From JBBRBB01 sp038206235 (GTDB taxonomy: Bacteria; Bacteroidota; Bacteroidia; Chitinophagales; Chitinophagaceae), in the NCBI GenBank assembly GCA_038206235.1, contig JBBRBB010000030.1, positions 1-45,487 on the forward strand: a DNA stretch of 45,487 nucleotides. The letters are read 5' to 3'. This document shows positions 15,336-23,769 of the stretch, one piece after another. The notes under the pieces were generated by a model, which ran no database searches, was not told the origin of the DNA, and saw only the letters and a list, made by a program, of their open reading frames with translations. Every line of letters starts with the position of its first letter. The first letter of the stretch is position 1. Position numbers and translations under genes: made by a program.

Positions 15336-15974
15336 TTAAAGCTTCTCAACCAAACCATCTACAATTCCATAGCTTACTGCCTCTCTGGCATTCATCCAGT
15401 AGTCGCGGTCAAAGTCTTTCATGATTTGCTCAACTGTTTTACCGCAATTTTCTGAAAGTATTTTTGCCCCCAATTCTTTTGTTTTTTGTATTTGCTGCGC
15501 CTGTATTTCAATGTCTGCGGAATTTGCCTGGTAATGTCCGCCAAGACTTGGCTGATGTATCATAATTTCTCCATGAGGAAATACAAATCGTTTTCCTTTA
15601 ACTCCCGCACTCAGCAAAATTGAGCCCATGCTTGCTGCAAGACCCATACAAATAGTGCTCACCGGCGAATTAATTAATCGCATGGCATCGTAAATAACCA
15701 TTCCGCTGGTAACCATTCCGCCGGGGCTGTTGATATAAAATTTTATCTCTTCACCGGGCTTGTCTGCATCGAGCAATAATAATTTGCTTACAACTTCTCT
15801 TGCAGTTTTATCTTCGATTATCCCCCATAAATAAACCGTTCTTTTTTGCAAAAAGAGCTCTTCCATTTTCCGGGTCAAAAAAGAAGATTGTTCCTGCTTT
15901 TCTTCTTTGGGTTCGTCTTCATCCTCATCACTCTTTTTTCGTGATGAGGGAGTGATGTATTTTCTATAAATCAT
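15336..15974 (-). CDS. clpP: ATP-dependent Clp protease proteolytic subunit ClpP (copy 1)
   Basis: 212 aa from the ATG at 15974. A TTG three codons upstream (15983) is also open but less likely. Catalytic Ser115 (GLAASMGS), His140 (MIHQPS) and Asp191 (FDRDYW) are all present, so it should be an active serine peptidase. The N-terminus carries an extra acidic/basic stretch of about 25 residues (SRKKSDEDEDEPKEEKQEQS), unusual for ClpP and possibly affecting pore gating or processing. It is followed by clpX and preceded by a second clpP at 16820-17512, with a VOC gene and GC-rich DNA between them. Confidence 0.95.
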   Translation of the reverse strand: MIYRKYITPSSRKKSDEDEDEPKEEKQEQSSFLTRKMEELFLQKRTVYLWGIIEDKTAREVVSKLLLLDADKPGEEIKFYINSPGGMVTSGMVIYDAMRLINSPVSTICMGLAASMGSILLSAGVKGKRFVFPHGEIMIHQPSLGGHYQANSADIEIQAQQIQKTKELGAKILSENCGKTVEQIMKDFDRDYWMNAREAVSYGIVDGLVEKL

Positions 15975-16004
15975 AGTGTTCAAATATTTTAAAAATTATT
16001 TCAT

Positions 16005-16180
16005 GGTCTTGCCGTCGCGGGTCTGACCAATGTTTTTGCATTGCCGATGTTGGGGAATTCCTGCCCCTGCCCGTTCCGTTCAGGCGGGCATTGAACCCCG
16101 CATTGGCGGGGCAGCTGTCCAGCCTGGAATCCCGTCCATAGGCGTAAACTACAGCCGAAGTTTTGTTGTCCAAAATAATT
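16005..16180. repeat. GC-rich, hairpin-rich noncoding element
   Basis: This segment is clearly richer in GC than its surroundings. It contains hairpins such as CCCCGC-ATTG-GCGGGG and TGCCCG...CGGGCA. Its end nearest clpP, read on the minus strand (TCAGACCCGCGACGGCAAGACCAT), closely resembles 36729-36753 on the plus strand, and its GCGGGGC...CTGTCCA motif recurs at about 16679-16692. Short open frames run through it, but they have no recognisable protein pattern. Confidence 0.6.
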
Positions 16181-16208
16181 AATTGTCAGCACTAATTTTT
16201 TTAATACT

Positions 16209-16571
16209 TCATTTTTTACCAGTAAAAGTCAACCTGTTACCAAAGGGGTCAATAACCTCCATACACAAAGTATCTTTATTATATGGTGTTGTTTCAATTC
16301 CAGGTCGCATAAACTTATATTTTTTATCAAGTAGCTGCTTATGATATTCTTTTAATCCGTCAAAGTTTTCAATGTGAAGTCTTGCTCCTGCTGAACAGTC
16401 TCCGTGATGTTCTGATAAATGAATAACAATTCCATTATATGAAATTTCCATATAAATTGGTGCATTTTCTGGCTTGTCTTCCCAGTCAATTTTGAAGCCC
16501 AGCCAGTCAACATAAAATTCAATTACTTTTTGATAATCAAAAATTCGGAAAATTGGTATTCCGGTTGCCAT
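16209..16571 (-). CDS. VOC/glyoxalase family protein
   Basis: 120 aa, a complete two-module vicinal-oxygen-chelate fold. The first module includes IPIFRIFDYQKVIEFYVDWL and HLSEHHGD; the second ends in EVIDPFGNRLTF, the usual C-terminal signature with the metal Glu. The FYVDWLGF-type opening and SEHHGD resemble bleomycin-resistance-like dioxygenase-superfamily proteins; the substrate is unknown. It splits the two clpP genes and is flanked on both sides by GC-rich repeat DNA, so I infer a later arrival. The ATG at 16571 starts the first strand directly. Confidence 0.88.
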   Translation of the reverse strand: MATGIPIFRIFDYQKVIEFYVDWLGFKIDWEDKPENAPIYMEISYNGIVIHLSEHHGDCSAGARLHIENFDGLKEYHKQLLDKKYKFMRPGIETTPYNKDTLCMEVIDPFGNRLTFTGKK

Positions 16572-16675
16572 TGTGTCAATGTTATGTGTTATTAAAAAAC
16601 AGTTTTTACAAATTTATATTCTCTATTAAAACTATCTCTAAATTTTAGTTGCCGGTATTTTCGTTTAATTATTGA

Positions 16676-16805
16676 AATGCGGGGCTGTCCACAGGGTTGC
16701 ACACAATCTTGTATATGGGCAACTTTCATTAAGTGTTACATCATTGGCATCCGATAGCGATTGGGGCAAAGGCGATACGGTCAGACGGCTCCAAGCCGTC
16801 AGAAC
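16676..16805. repeat. GC-rich repeat DNA with a palindrome
   Basis: Contains GCGGGGCTGTCCA (shared in part with 16098-16113) and the hairpin GACGGCT-CCA-AGCCGTC (16784-16800) preceded by ACGGTCA. The same ACGGTCAGAC string is present at 36735-36746. It ends just before the stop of the second clpP gene and could act as its terminator. Confidence 0.5.
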
Positions 16806-16819
16806 GTTACAATCTCTTC

Positions 16820-17512
16820 TTACTTCTTGTTATCTTTTTTGGGATTGATGAGAAGCACCTCATCAACCAAACCATATTCTTTGCTTTCCTGTGCGCTCAT
16901 CCAAAAATCACGGTCGCAATCCTTGGCCACCACCTCTATATCTTTACCTGTGTGATGCGCAATGATGTTGTATAATTCCTGCTTCACTTTCTTTATTTCT
17001 TTTGCAGTGATTTCTATATCCGTCGCCTGCCCGCTGATAGCACCAGATGGCTGATGCATCATGATACGGGAATGCCTTAAGGCGCTGCGTTTTCCTTTTA
17101 CTCCTGCGCACATTAATATAGCGGCCATGCTGGCAGCAATTCCTGTGCATATTGTTGCAATATCAGGGCTTACAAACTGCATGGTATCGTACATGCCAAG
17201 ACCTGCATACACGCTGCCGCCCGGGCTGTTTATGTACATCTGTATATCTCTTGTGCGGTCGGTACTATCAAGAAAAAGTAATTGTGCAGTTACAATATTG
17301 GCCACATAATCATCAATAGGTTCGCCCATAAAAATGATTCTGTCCATCATCAATCGGCTGAATACATCCATGCTAGCCACATTCAGCGGTCTCTCTTCAA
17401 TAATGTATGGAGTAAGATTTGTAATGCTTCGTTGTTTATAACCATATAACGCAGCGCTGCTTAAACCCAGATGCTTAACTGCATATTTTTCAAATTCATT
17501 TTCAAAATTCAT
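16820..17512 (-). CDS. clpP: ATP-dependent Clp protease proteolytic subunit ClpP (copy 2)
   Basis: 230 aa from the ATG at 17512 (MNFENEFEKY). A TTG at 17560 would add 16 residues without family likeness. The catalytic triad is Ser128 (GIAASMAA), His153 (MMHQPS) and Asp202 (CDRDFW). The N-terminal YGYKQRSITNLTPYIIEE part matches the usual Bacteroidota ClpP. It differs clearly from copy 1 (for example ASMAA against ASMGS), so the two are old paralogues rather than a recent duplication and may form mixed rings. Its position upstream of copy 1 and clpX suggests a former clpP-clpP-clpX operon now interrupted by the VOC gene. Confidence 0.95.
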   Translation of the reverse strand: MNFENEFEKYAVKHLGLSSAALYGYKQRSITNLTPYIIEERPLNVASMDVFSRLMMDRIIFMGEPIDDYVANIVTAQLLFLDSTDRTRDIQMYINSPGGSVYAGLGMYDTMQFVSPDIATICTGIAASMAAILMCAGVKGKRSALRHSRIMMHQPSGAISGQATDIEITAKEIKKVKQELYNIIAHHTGKDIEVVAKDCDRDFWMSAQESKEYGLVDEVLLINPKKDNKK

Positions 17513-17653
17513 AAACCTTATATTTAAGCGATGAAGGTAAGTGTTTTGGATAATCTCCAAATACCATGCAATTCATTTCTTAGGGGACAAAAGGGCAGAA
17601 GCTGTATTAGACAAATCTGTTTTTTTTGAAAAGAGTTGTTTTGAAAAAAATAT

Positions 17654-19159
17654 TTACTTTAAAAAGTATCTGATAAAAGGTAATTGAGCAAACTCTTTTC
17701 TCTCCACTTTTACAATAAAGATTCCATAAGCAAGTGTAAGAATTACCGCTGTTGCAAGACTGTAAAAGACGTTGGAGTAAAGAGCAGTTAGCGCTGTATG
17801 AATAAAAAATAATATTACGACAATTAAGAGGTAAGCCAATAATTTTTTCCATGGATATGGTATAAAATATACTTTCTGTCCCCAGCTAAAACTAATTACC
17901 ATCATGCTGAAATAACATAAGAAGGTAGCCCATGCACAAGCCAGATAGCTGTAGCGCGGAATAAAAAACCAATTAATAAAAATGGTAATTGCAGTGCCAA
18001 TTAAAGTTATCCATGCGCCTGCCATTGTTCTGTTTGTTATTTTATACCAAACGCTGAGATTATAATATATGCCAAGACACATATTGGCAAGTAATAAAAT
18101 GGGAACAACCTGTAAGCCTTCCCAGTATTTATCAGCGATAAAATATTTCCAAACATCGAGGAATAAGCTCACTGCGAGAAACATGACTGTTATGGTGATA
18201 ACAAAAAATTTCATTACGCGTGCATACGTTGGCTTAGGATTTTCAGTGTTAGCCTGTTTAAAAAAGAAAGGTTCGGCTCCCATTCTGAATGCCTGTATAA
18301 ATAAAGTGATAAGGATAGATAATTTATAACACGCATTGTAAATACCTCTTTGCTCATCATGATATTCATTGCTTCCGGGCAACCACCATCCTAGCATTAA
18401 CCGGTCGAAGGTTTCATTAATCATTCCTCCCATACCCGCAATAAGCATGGGCAGTGAATACATGAGCATTCCTTTCCAAACACCAAAATCAAAACTCCAT
18501 TGTTTGGGAAAAAGTCGTTTGGCAAGAAAGAGTAGTGTAAAAGCAGATTGTATCAAATTTGCAATCAGCACATATACTATTGGGTTTACATCGGGATAAT
18601 AAATAAGCGATGTCCAGCTATTTGCATCTTCTTTTACTTTTGCGGGGCAGTAGCTGAGAAAAAAAACCGTGAATGCAATATTTATAAATATGCCTGCTAT
18701 TTTAATGAACGCATATAATCTTGGTCTTTCTTCATTTCTTAATCTTGCAAATGGAATTGTGCTTAATGCATCTATACCAATTATAAGAATGCTAAGCTGC
18801 ACAAGCACAGGATAATCCTGAAGTCTTGTAATTTTTATCACGAAAGATTGATTAAGCCATAGCAGTATGGTAAAGAAAATAGTGCTGCACAGCAAGCTTA
18901 TAGTAGCTGTATTATTTATTTTTCCAGTTGTTTCTTTTTTTTGTATAAAACGGAAGTAAGTAGTTTCCATTCCATAAGTAAACACAATATTGAACAGGGG
19001 AATTATAGAATAGATGGCGCCCATTCGGCCATAATCAGCGGTTGATATCAAAGCAGAATAAGTAAGATAAGGAGTTAAAATTAAATTGATAAACCTCGCT
19101 GCAATGCTGCTTACACCATACCATACCGTTTGCCCGGCCAGTTTTTTAATATTGCTCAA
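17654..19159 (-). CDS. Polysaccharide/lipid flippase (MATE/Wzx-type membrane protein)
   Basis: 501 aa with 12 to 14 predicted membrane helices and little soluble sequence. The N-terminus (KKLAGQTVWYGVSSIAARFI and LTPYLT...ADYGRMGAIYS) is typical of oligosaccharide flippases of the MviN/MATE/Wzx superfamily. Such proteins move lipid-linked sugars across the inner membrane for surface polysaccharide assembly. No glycosyltransferases are next to it, so the cargo is unknown. It has its own promoter (19177-19205). The gene order flippase-clpP on the same strand leaves 141 nt between them. Confidence 0.9.
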   Translation of the reverse strand: MSNIKKLAGQTVWYGVSSIAARFINLILTPYLTYSALISTADYGRMGAIYSIIPLFNIVFTYGMETTYFRFIQKKETTGKINNTATISLLCSTIFFTILLWLNQSFVIKITRLQDYPVLVQLSILIIGIDALSTIPFARLRNEERPRLYAFIKIAGIFINIAFTVFFLSYCPAKVKEDANSWTSLIYYPDVNPIVYVLIANLIQSAFTLLFLAKRLFPKQWSFDFGVWKGMLMYSLPMLIAGMGGMINETFDRLMLGWWLPGSNEYHDEQRGIYNACYKLSILITLFIQAFRMGAEPFFFKQANTENPKPTYARVMKFFVITITVMFLAVSLFLDVWKYFIADKYWEGLQVVPILLLANMCLGIYYNLSVWYKITNRTMAGAWITLIGTAITIFINWFFIPRYSYLACAWATFLCYFSMMVISFSWGQKVYFIPYPWKKLLAYLLIVVILFFIHTALTALYSNVFYSLATAVILTLAYGIFIVKVERKEFAQLPFIRYFLK

Positions 19160-19176
19160 TCGTTGAATATTTCAAA

Positions 19177-19205
19177 CAAAAATAATGTATGCACTTCACT
19201 GCAAA
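19177..19205 (-). promoter_or_regulatory. Promoter of the flippase gene
   Basis: On the minus strand, TTTG (19205-19202), a 17-nt spacer, then TATTTTTG (19184-19177). This is a near-perfect Bacteroidota promoter, 17 nt before the ATG at 19159. Confidence 0.65.
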
Positions 19206-19210
19206 ATGAA

Positions 19211-19618
19211 TTAATAATTGTAGTCACTGGGCTTTCGCCGGTTTTCTTTTAAAAGTGATTTTTGCTTTTTCTTTTCCAATCTTTTTTCTTTAAGAATTTT
19301 AGAAGGCTTGGTGGCAATTCTTTTTTTCTCTGGTTTCAGGGCATTAAAAACAAACTGATGCATTTTTTGTAACACTAAAAGCTTATTTCCTAACTGTGTT
19401 CTCTCCTGCTGAGATTTTACAAGCAAAAAACCATCGTCTGTTATTTTATTGGCAAGTTTTTCTTTAAGTGTTTTTTTCTGTTTTTCATTCACAAGCCGCG
19501 ATGCTTCTATATCCCATCTTCCTTCAACCATAGTTTCTACCTTGTTCACGTTTTGACCGCCCTTACCGCCGCTGCGTGCAGTTTTAAAAAAAATCTCCTT
19601 GGTAAGATTTATCTTCAT
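19211..19618 (-). CDS. arfB: Alternative ribosome-rescue factor / peptidyl-tRNA hydrolase ArfB
   Basis: 135 aa from the ATG at 19618. The catalytic GGQ motif (GGKGGQNVNKVET) is near the N-terminus, as in ArfB (YaeJ/ICT1) rather than full release factors. The C-terminal tail is highly basic (KEKRLEKKKQKSLLKENRRK), as needed to enter the empty mRNA channel of stalled ribosomes. It hydrolyses peptidyl-tRNA on non-stop complexes. It is divergent from dtd with only 31 nt between the starts, so the two tRNA-quality genes probably share a regulatory region. Upstream in-frame codons run antisense into dtd and are not part of the gene. Confidence 0.93.
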   Translation of the reverse strand: MKINLTKEIFFKTARSGGKGGQNVNKVETMVEGRWDIEASRLVNEKQKKTLKEKLANKITDDGFLLVKSQQERTQLGNKLLVLQKMHQFVFNALKPEKKRIATKPSKILKEKRLEKKKQKSLLKENRRKPSDYNY

Positions 19619-19649
19619 CAATAAAAAAATAAAAGTAAAAGTAAGAATT

Positions 19650-20102
19650 ATGCGGGCAGTGGTACAAAGAGTAAAACATGCATCAGTTGTAATTGATGAA
19701 AAGATTGCAGGAAGAATTGATGAAGGCTTACTTGTTTTATTAGGAATTGAGGATGCGGATAACAATGAAGATATTGAATGGTTAAGCGGAAAGATTGTAA
19801 ACCTGCGAATTTTTAATGATGAAAAGGATGTAATGAATAGGAGCGTAAAAGACGTAAGCGGCGATATTCTTTTAATAAGCCAGTTTACATTACATGCATC
19901 AACCAAAAAAGGAAACCGCCCTTCTTATATAAAAGCGGCTAAGCCGGATATAGCAATTCCTTTGTATGAAAAAATGATTGCACAGTTAGAAAAGGGGCTT
20001 GGTAAAAAAATACAAACAGGAATTTTTGGAGCAGATATGAAAGTAAGTCTATTGAATGATGGGCCGGTAACAATTATTGTAGACACGAAGAATAAAGAAT
20101 AA
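19650..20102 (+). CDS. dtd: D-aminoacyl-tRNA deacylase
   Basis: 150 aa, the family length, starting MRAVVQRVKHASVVIDEKI. The two conserved signatures are present: SQFTLHAS (about residues 77-84) and DGPVTIIVDT near the C-terminus, whose Gly-Pro forms the D-chiral proofreading pocket across the dimer. It removes D-amino acids (and glycine from tRNA-Ala) from mischarged tRNAs. An upstream in-frame start (19599) lies in the shared intergenic region and adds a basic stretch with no family match. The MazG-like gene follows 46 nt downstream. Confidence 0.96.
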   Translation: MRAVVQRVKHASVVIDEKIAGRIDEGLLVLLGIEDADNNEDIEWLSGKIVNLRIFNDEKDVMNRSVKDVSGDILLISQFTLHASTKKGNRPSYIKAAKPDIAIPLYEKMIAQLEKGLGKKIQTGIFGADMKVSLLNDGPVTIIVDTKNKE

Positions 20103-20148
20103 TGTGCTGATTTGCTAATTGCTATAGCTAATTATTAAAAATCTATGT

Positions 20149-20478
20149 ATGGAACTTACATTAAAAGAAGCACAAGCAAAAGTGCATGAATGGATAACAA
20201 CCACCGGCGTTCGTTATTTTAGTGAGCTTACAAATCTTGGTATATTAATGGAAGAAGTAGGAGAATTATCCCGCTTAATGGTGCGCATATACGGAGAGCA
20301 GAGCTTTAAAGAGAGCGATAAAAATAAATCGTTGCCAGATGAAATTGCAGATGTGTTATGGGTATTGATATGCCTTGCCAACCAAACTGGCGTTGATTTA
20401 ACTGATGCATTGCAAAAGAATTTTGAAAAGAAAAAATTACGGGATGCAAACCGGCACCAAGACAATAAGAAGCTGTGA
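20149..20478 (+). CDS. MazG-like nucleotide pyrophosphohydrolase
   Basis: 109 aa, a single MazG/all-alpha NTP pyrophosphohydrolase domain. The metal-binding pattern is visible: EEVGELSR in helix 2 and DEIADVLWVLICLAN in helix 3. Family members hydrolyse (d)NTPs to monophosphates and often act as house-cleaning enzymes. The short single-domain form dimerises or tetramerises. It follows dtd on the same strand and probably shares its transcript. It converges with dnaA (38 nt between the stops). Confidence 0.92.
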   Translation: MELTLKEAQAKVHEWITTTGVRYFSELTNLGILMEEVGELSRLMVRIYGEQSFKESDKNKSLPDEIADVLWVLICLANQTGVDLTDALQKNFEKKKLRDANRHQDNKKL

Positions 20479-20516
20479 TAAGTTTAGCAGAATTATTTTC
20501 AACTTCGCAATCCTCG

Positions 20517-21965
20517 TTACATAGATGCAAGCTGCACCTTTTGTGTAAGCTCCATTACATTCTCACGAAACAAGCTATCAGTATCCATTAAATCTTTTAC
20601 AGTCTGGCAACTGTGAATTACGGTTGTATGGTCTCTTCCGCCAAAATGCTCACCGATTGTTTTAAGAGAATTTTTTGTAAAGGCTTTTGCAAGATACATG
20701 GTGATTTGGCGTGCCTGCACTATTTCACGCTTGCGGGTTTTATGCAGCAGCTTTTCATAAGGCACAGCAAAAAATTCACACACTAATTTTTGTATGGCAT
20801 CTATGGTAATTTCTTTGCTGCTGGTTTTAATAAAATTGCGAAGCACTTTTTTTGTAAGCTCCAGATCAATCTCTCTGCGGTTAAGAGAAGATTGCGCAAG
20901 CAGTGAAATTAAAGCGCCTTCCAGTTCACGCACATTGGTACTAATATTATAAGCAACATATTTCACAACCTCTTTAGGCATTTCAAGCCCGTCGCACTTC
21001 ATTTTCCTTTCCAGTATTTCAATGCGTGTTTCGTAATCGGGAATTTGAAGGTCTGCACTTAATCCCCAGCGAAAACGGCTGAGCAGTCTTTCCTGCATGC
21101 CATCCAAATCTTTGGGTGGCTTGTCGCAAGTAAGCACCAATTGTTTTCCACTCTGGTGCAGATGATTGAAGATGGCAAAAAGAGCATCCTGCGATTTTTC
21201 TGCACGGGAGAAGAATTGTATGTCATCAACAATCAGCACATCAATCAACTGGTAAAAATGAATAAAATCATTAATGGCATTATTGCGGCTGTGGTCCTGA
21301 AACTGATTAATGAATTTTTCACTGCTCACATACAAAACAACTTTGTGCGCATGCATACGTTTTACTTCATTCCCTATTGCCTGGCCAAGATGTGTTTTGC
21401 CAAGACCAACACCGCCATAAATTACCAGCGGATTGAATGAATTAGCGCCGGGTTTTTCGGCTACCGTTTTTCCTGCCCGTCGTGCCACGCGGTTGCAGTC
21501 TCCTTCTATAAATGTATCTAACAGATAAGAAGCATTCAACTGCGGGTCTATCTGCATTTTTTTAACACCCGGAATTACAAACGGGTTTTTTACGGGAGTA
21601 TTTAGTATCAGGGGGAAGTTCATTTCGTTGTTATTATAAATTTTTGCATTCCCGGCGGGTATATCCATCGTGCCTTCGCGTTCATTGCTGCCACTGTCTA
21701 CCAAAATACGGTATTCAAGGCGGGCCTCTTTGCCCAATTCTCTTTTAAGTGTTTTGGCAAGCAGGTTTACATAATGCTCTTCAAGATATTCAAAAAAAAA
21801 CTGGCTTGGAACCTGTATCAATAAAACGCTTTTGTTTATTGATAATGCTTTAATAGGTTCAAACCAGGTTTTATAATGCTGCCATTCTACTATATCCTGA
21901 ATAATTTTTAAGCAGCTGTTCCAAACATTTTCTGCACTTTTTGACATAGCAATATTATGCGACAT
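20517..21965 (-). CDS. dnaA: Chromosomal replication initiator protein DnaA
   Basis: 482 aa. Domain I (VWNSCLKIIQDIVEWQHYKT WF) is followed by a short domain II, the AAA+ domain with Walker A GGVGLGKTHL and Walker B VDVLIVDDIQF-type residues (LIVDDIQF), and the C-terminal domain IV with the DnaA signature GGRDHTTVIHSC. It binds DnaA boxes and opens the origin. Two ATGs are possible, at 21965 and 21947 (MSKSAENVWN); the second would fit the family equally well. It converges with the MazG-like gene. The upstream interval is unusually AT-rich but has no clear DnaA boxes. Confidence 0.97.
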   Translation of the reverse strand: MSHNIAMSKSAENVWNSCLKIIQDIVEWQHYKTWFEPIKALSINKSVLLIQVPSQFFFEYLEEHYVNLLAKTLKRELGKEARLEYRILVDSGSNEREGTMDIPAGNAKIYNNNEMNFPLILNTPVKNPFVIPGVKKMQIDPQLNASYLLDTFIEGDCNRVARRAGKTVAEKPGANSFNPLVIYGGVGLGKTHLGQAIGNEVKRMHAHKVVLYVSSEKFINQFQDHSRNNAINDFIHFYQLIDVLIVDDIQFFSRAEKSQDALFAIFNHLHQSGKQLVLTCDKPPKDLDGMQERLLSRFRWGLSADLQIPDYETRIEILERKMKCDGLEMPKEVVKYVAYNISTNVRELEGALISLLAQSSLNRREIDLELTKKVLRNFIKTSSKEITIDAIQKLVCEFFAVPYEKLLHKTRKREIVQARQITMYLAKAFTKNSLKTIGEHFGGRDHTTVIHSCQTVKDLMDTDSLFRENVMELTQKVQLASM

Positions 21966-22414
21966 TTACATGGGTTAAGTATTTCTTTATTTGCCGGGAA
22001 AGTCTCAAAAATCTGTTTCAGTAGCTGAAAAAATTTTTTAGACACAGGGGAACGAATATCAACTTTAAAATGTTGAAAAAAAAATTTTTTATTGAAGTTT
22101 TTTTTCTTTTTGTGCGAAATTTTTTTTTTGAAGAGGTAATCGTTTATAAATGAACGTAATGAGAAAATTTGACCAGTTAGGTGTGAAAAAAAGACTTAAT
22201 TTTTTTTTAATTACAAAAATATTTTTAATAAATTTCGGGAATATATTTATTTAGGCGAGAAGTTGCTGTGTAAACAAAATTACATCCAGTAAAAATTATT
22301 TAATGATAGTTAAGAACATGATCTTACGATAAATTTTGTTTGCACATTTCTTAGCACTTAATAAAAAAAATTTAATCGAAACATTGGCCCTATAAGCTTT
22401 TCTAATTATTAAAG
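21966..22414. other. Gene-free AT-rich interval upstream of dnaA
   Basis: 449 nt with long A and T homopolymer runs (for example at 22077-22137 and 22199-22230). I see no ORF, no RNA gene and no good match to the DnaA box TTATNCACA; the best matches have two mismatches (near 22269 and 22339). The regulatory regions of dnaA and of the divergent GNAT gene must lie here. Confidence 0.6.
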
Positions 22415-22963
22415 ATGGAATTTCCCATTCTCTTTACAAAAAGATTAATGCTGAGAAAAGTTATATCAGATGATATACATGCTGTGTTCAAAGGCTTATC
22501 TCACAAACGGGTTACACAGTATATGAGTGTTCATTATAACACAGTGAAAGAAACTGAAACGCAAATGAATTTTTATGAAACCAACTGGAATAATAAAAAT
22601 GGAATTTACTGGGCAGTTGAATTAAAAATTGATGAGGCAATTACAGGAGTTATAAGTGTGCATGATATTAATGATACATATAAGCGAACTGAATTAGGTT
22701 ATTGGTTATTGACTGAATATTGGGGAAAAGGAATTATTGCAGAGGCAGGAATAGCAGTGATTGATTATTGCTTTCATGACCTTGATATAAACAGAATATA
22801 TGCTTATGTTGAAAAAAATAATTACGCATCCCAAAAAATAATGGAGAAATTAAATTTTAAGCATGAAGGCACTATGCTGCAGCATGAGATAAACAGAGAA
22901 GGAAAAATAATTGACCTGATGATTTATGGAAAATTAAAAAACGAAGCAGCAGCACATCAATAA
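22415..22963 (+). CDS. GNAT family N-acetyltransferase (RimJ/RimL-type)
   Basis: 182 aa. The opening FTKRLMLRKVISDDIHAVFK is typical of the RimJ/RimL subgroup. The acetyl-CoA loop is seen in GYWLLTEYWGKGIIAEAGIA, followed by the C-terminal VEKNNYASQKIMEKLNFKHE signature. It would acetylate a protein N-terminus or a small amine; the substrate cannot be predicted. It is divergent from dnaA across the AT-rich interval. No operon partner is evident; the next gene is convergent. Confidence 0.92.
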   Translation: MEFPILFTKRLMLRKVISDDIHAVFKGLSHKRVTQYMSVHYNTVKETETQMNFYETNWNNKNGIYWAVELKIDEAITGVISVHDINDTYKRTELGYWLLTEYWGKGIIAEAGIAVIDYCFHDLDINRIYAYVEKNNYASQKIMEKLNFKHEGTMLQHEINREGKIIDLMIYGKLKNEAAAHQ

Positions 22964-22994
22964 ATTTTTAAGCTATACTTAAATAACTCTCTCT

Positions 22995-23672
22995 CTAATG
23001 GCCTGCCTCCTTTTGAGCATCCGCCTTCATTTTATCATTCGCAGTAATTAAAAATTCTACTCTTCGGTTTTGTCCACGCCCTTCTTCTGTACTATTGCTG
23101 TATTTAGGTGCTGATTCGCCAAAGCCTTTAGTGGTAACTCTTGTATAAGCGATAGCATGGGTGCTGCCCGTTAGATGCGCTGCTACTGCATTTGCTCTTT
23201 TTTCAGAGAGTGTTTGATTGTATTCATCGCTGCCTGTGCTGTCTGTATGACCCTGTATTTCAATATTCGTATCGGGATATTTATTTAGAATGGTTACAAG
23301 CTGATGCAGATTTTCATCCGCCGCAGAGGTAATGGCATAGCTATCAAATGAAAATAAAACCTGGCTGCTAAATTCTACTTCAATTCCTTCGCCTACTCTT
23401 TCCACTTTAGCTGCGGGTACTTCCTTTTTTATTTCTTCTGCCTGCTTATCCATTTTGTGACCGATAACCGCACCGGCTGCTCCGCCTACTCCTGCGCCAA
23501 TGATAGCACCCAATGCAGTATTTCCTGCTATCTTGCCAATTACACCACCCACAACAGCGCCACCGGTGCCGCCAATTACAGCGCCCTTTTGAGATTTATT
23601 CATTGTTTTGCAGGAAGAGCTAATAAGTGAAACACCGATTAATATTGCGAAGATTTTATTTATAATTTTCAT
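22995..23672 (-). CDS. OmpA family lipoprotein with glycine-zipper segment
   Basis: 225 aa from the ATG at 23672 (MKIINKIFAILIGVSLISSS followed by the lipobox Cys). After the lipidated Cys comes a glycine-zipper membrane segment (GGTGGAVVGGVIGKIAGNTA), a short linker, and a C-terminal OmpA-like peptidoglycan-binding domain (IEIQGHTDSTGS, LSEKRANAV, GFGESAP, GQNRRVEF). It probably anchors the outer membrane to the cell wall. An upstream GTG or TTG start would place charged residues before the signal and is unlikely. It stands alone on the minus strand. Confidence 0.93.
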   Translation of the reverse strand: MKIINKIFAILIGVSLISSSCKTMNKSQKGAVIGGTGGAVVGGVIGKIAGNTALGAIIGAGVGGAAGAVIGHKMDKQAEEIKKEVPAAKVERVGEGIEVEFSSQVLFSFDSYAITSAADENLHQLVTILNKYPDTNIEIQGHTDSTGSDEYNQTLSEKRANAVAAHLTGSTHAIAYTRVTTKGFGESAPKYSNSTEEGRGQNRRVEFLITANDKMKADAQKEAGH

Positions 23673-23769
23673 GATGAGCTTTAGTAATCTGTCTGCCAAT
23701 TACTATGCCAATCCCCCAATTCACTCTTAAGCCGTTCAATCAGTAAAACTATGTATCACAATTTATCTA

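Noticed and set aside
15964..16192. Two short minus-strand reading frames in the GC-rich element between clpP and the VOC gene
   Set aside because: Their translations have no domain pattern, overlap each other in different frames, and the DNA is better explained as a structured repeat element.
21966..22414. Chromosomal origin next to dnaA
   Set aside because: The interval is AT-rich, but no 9-mer matches TTATNCACA with fewer than two mismatches and no cluster is seen. Bacteroidota origins are often not next to dnaA.
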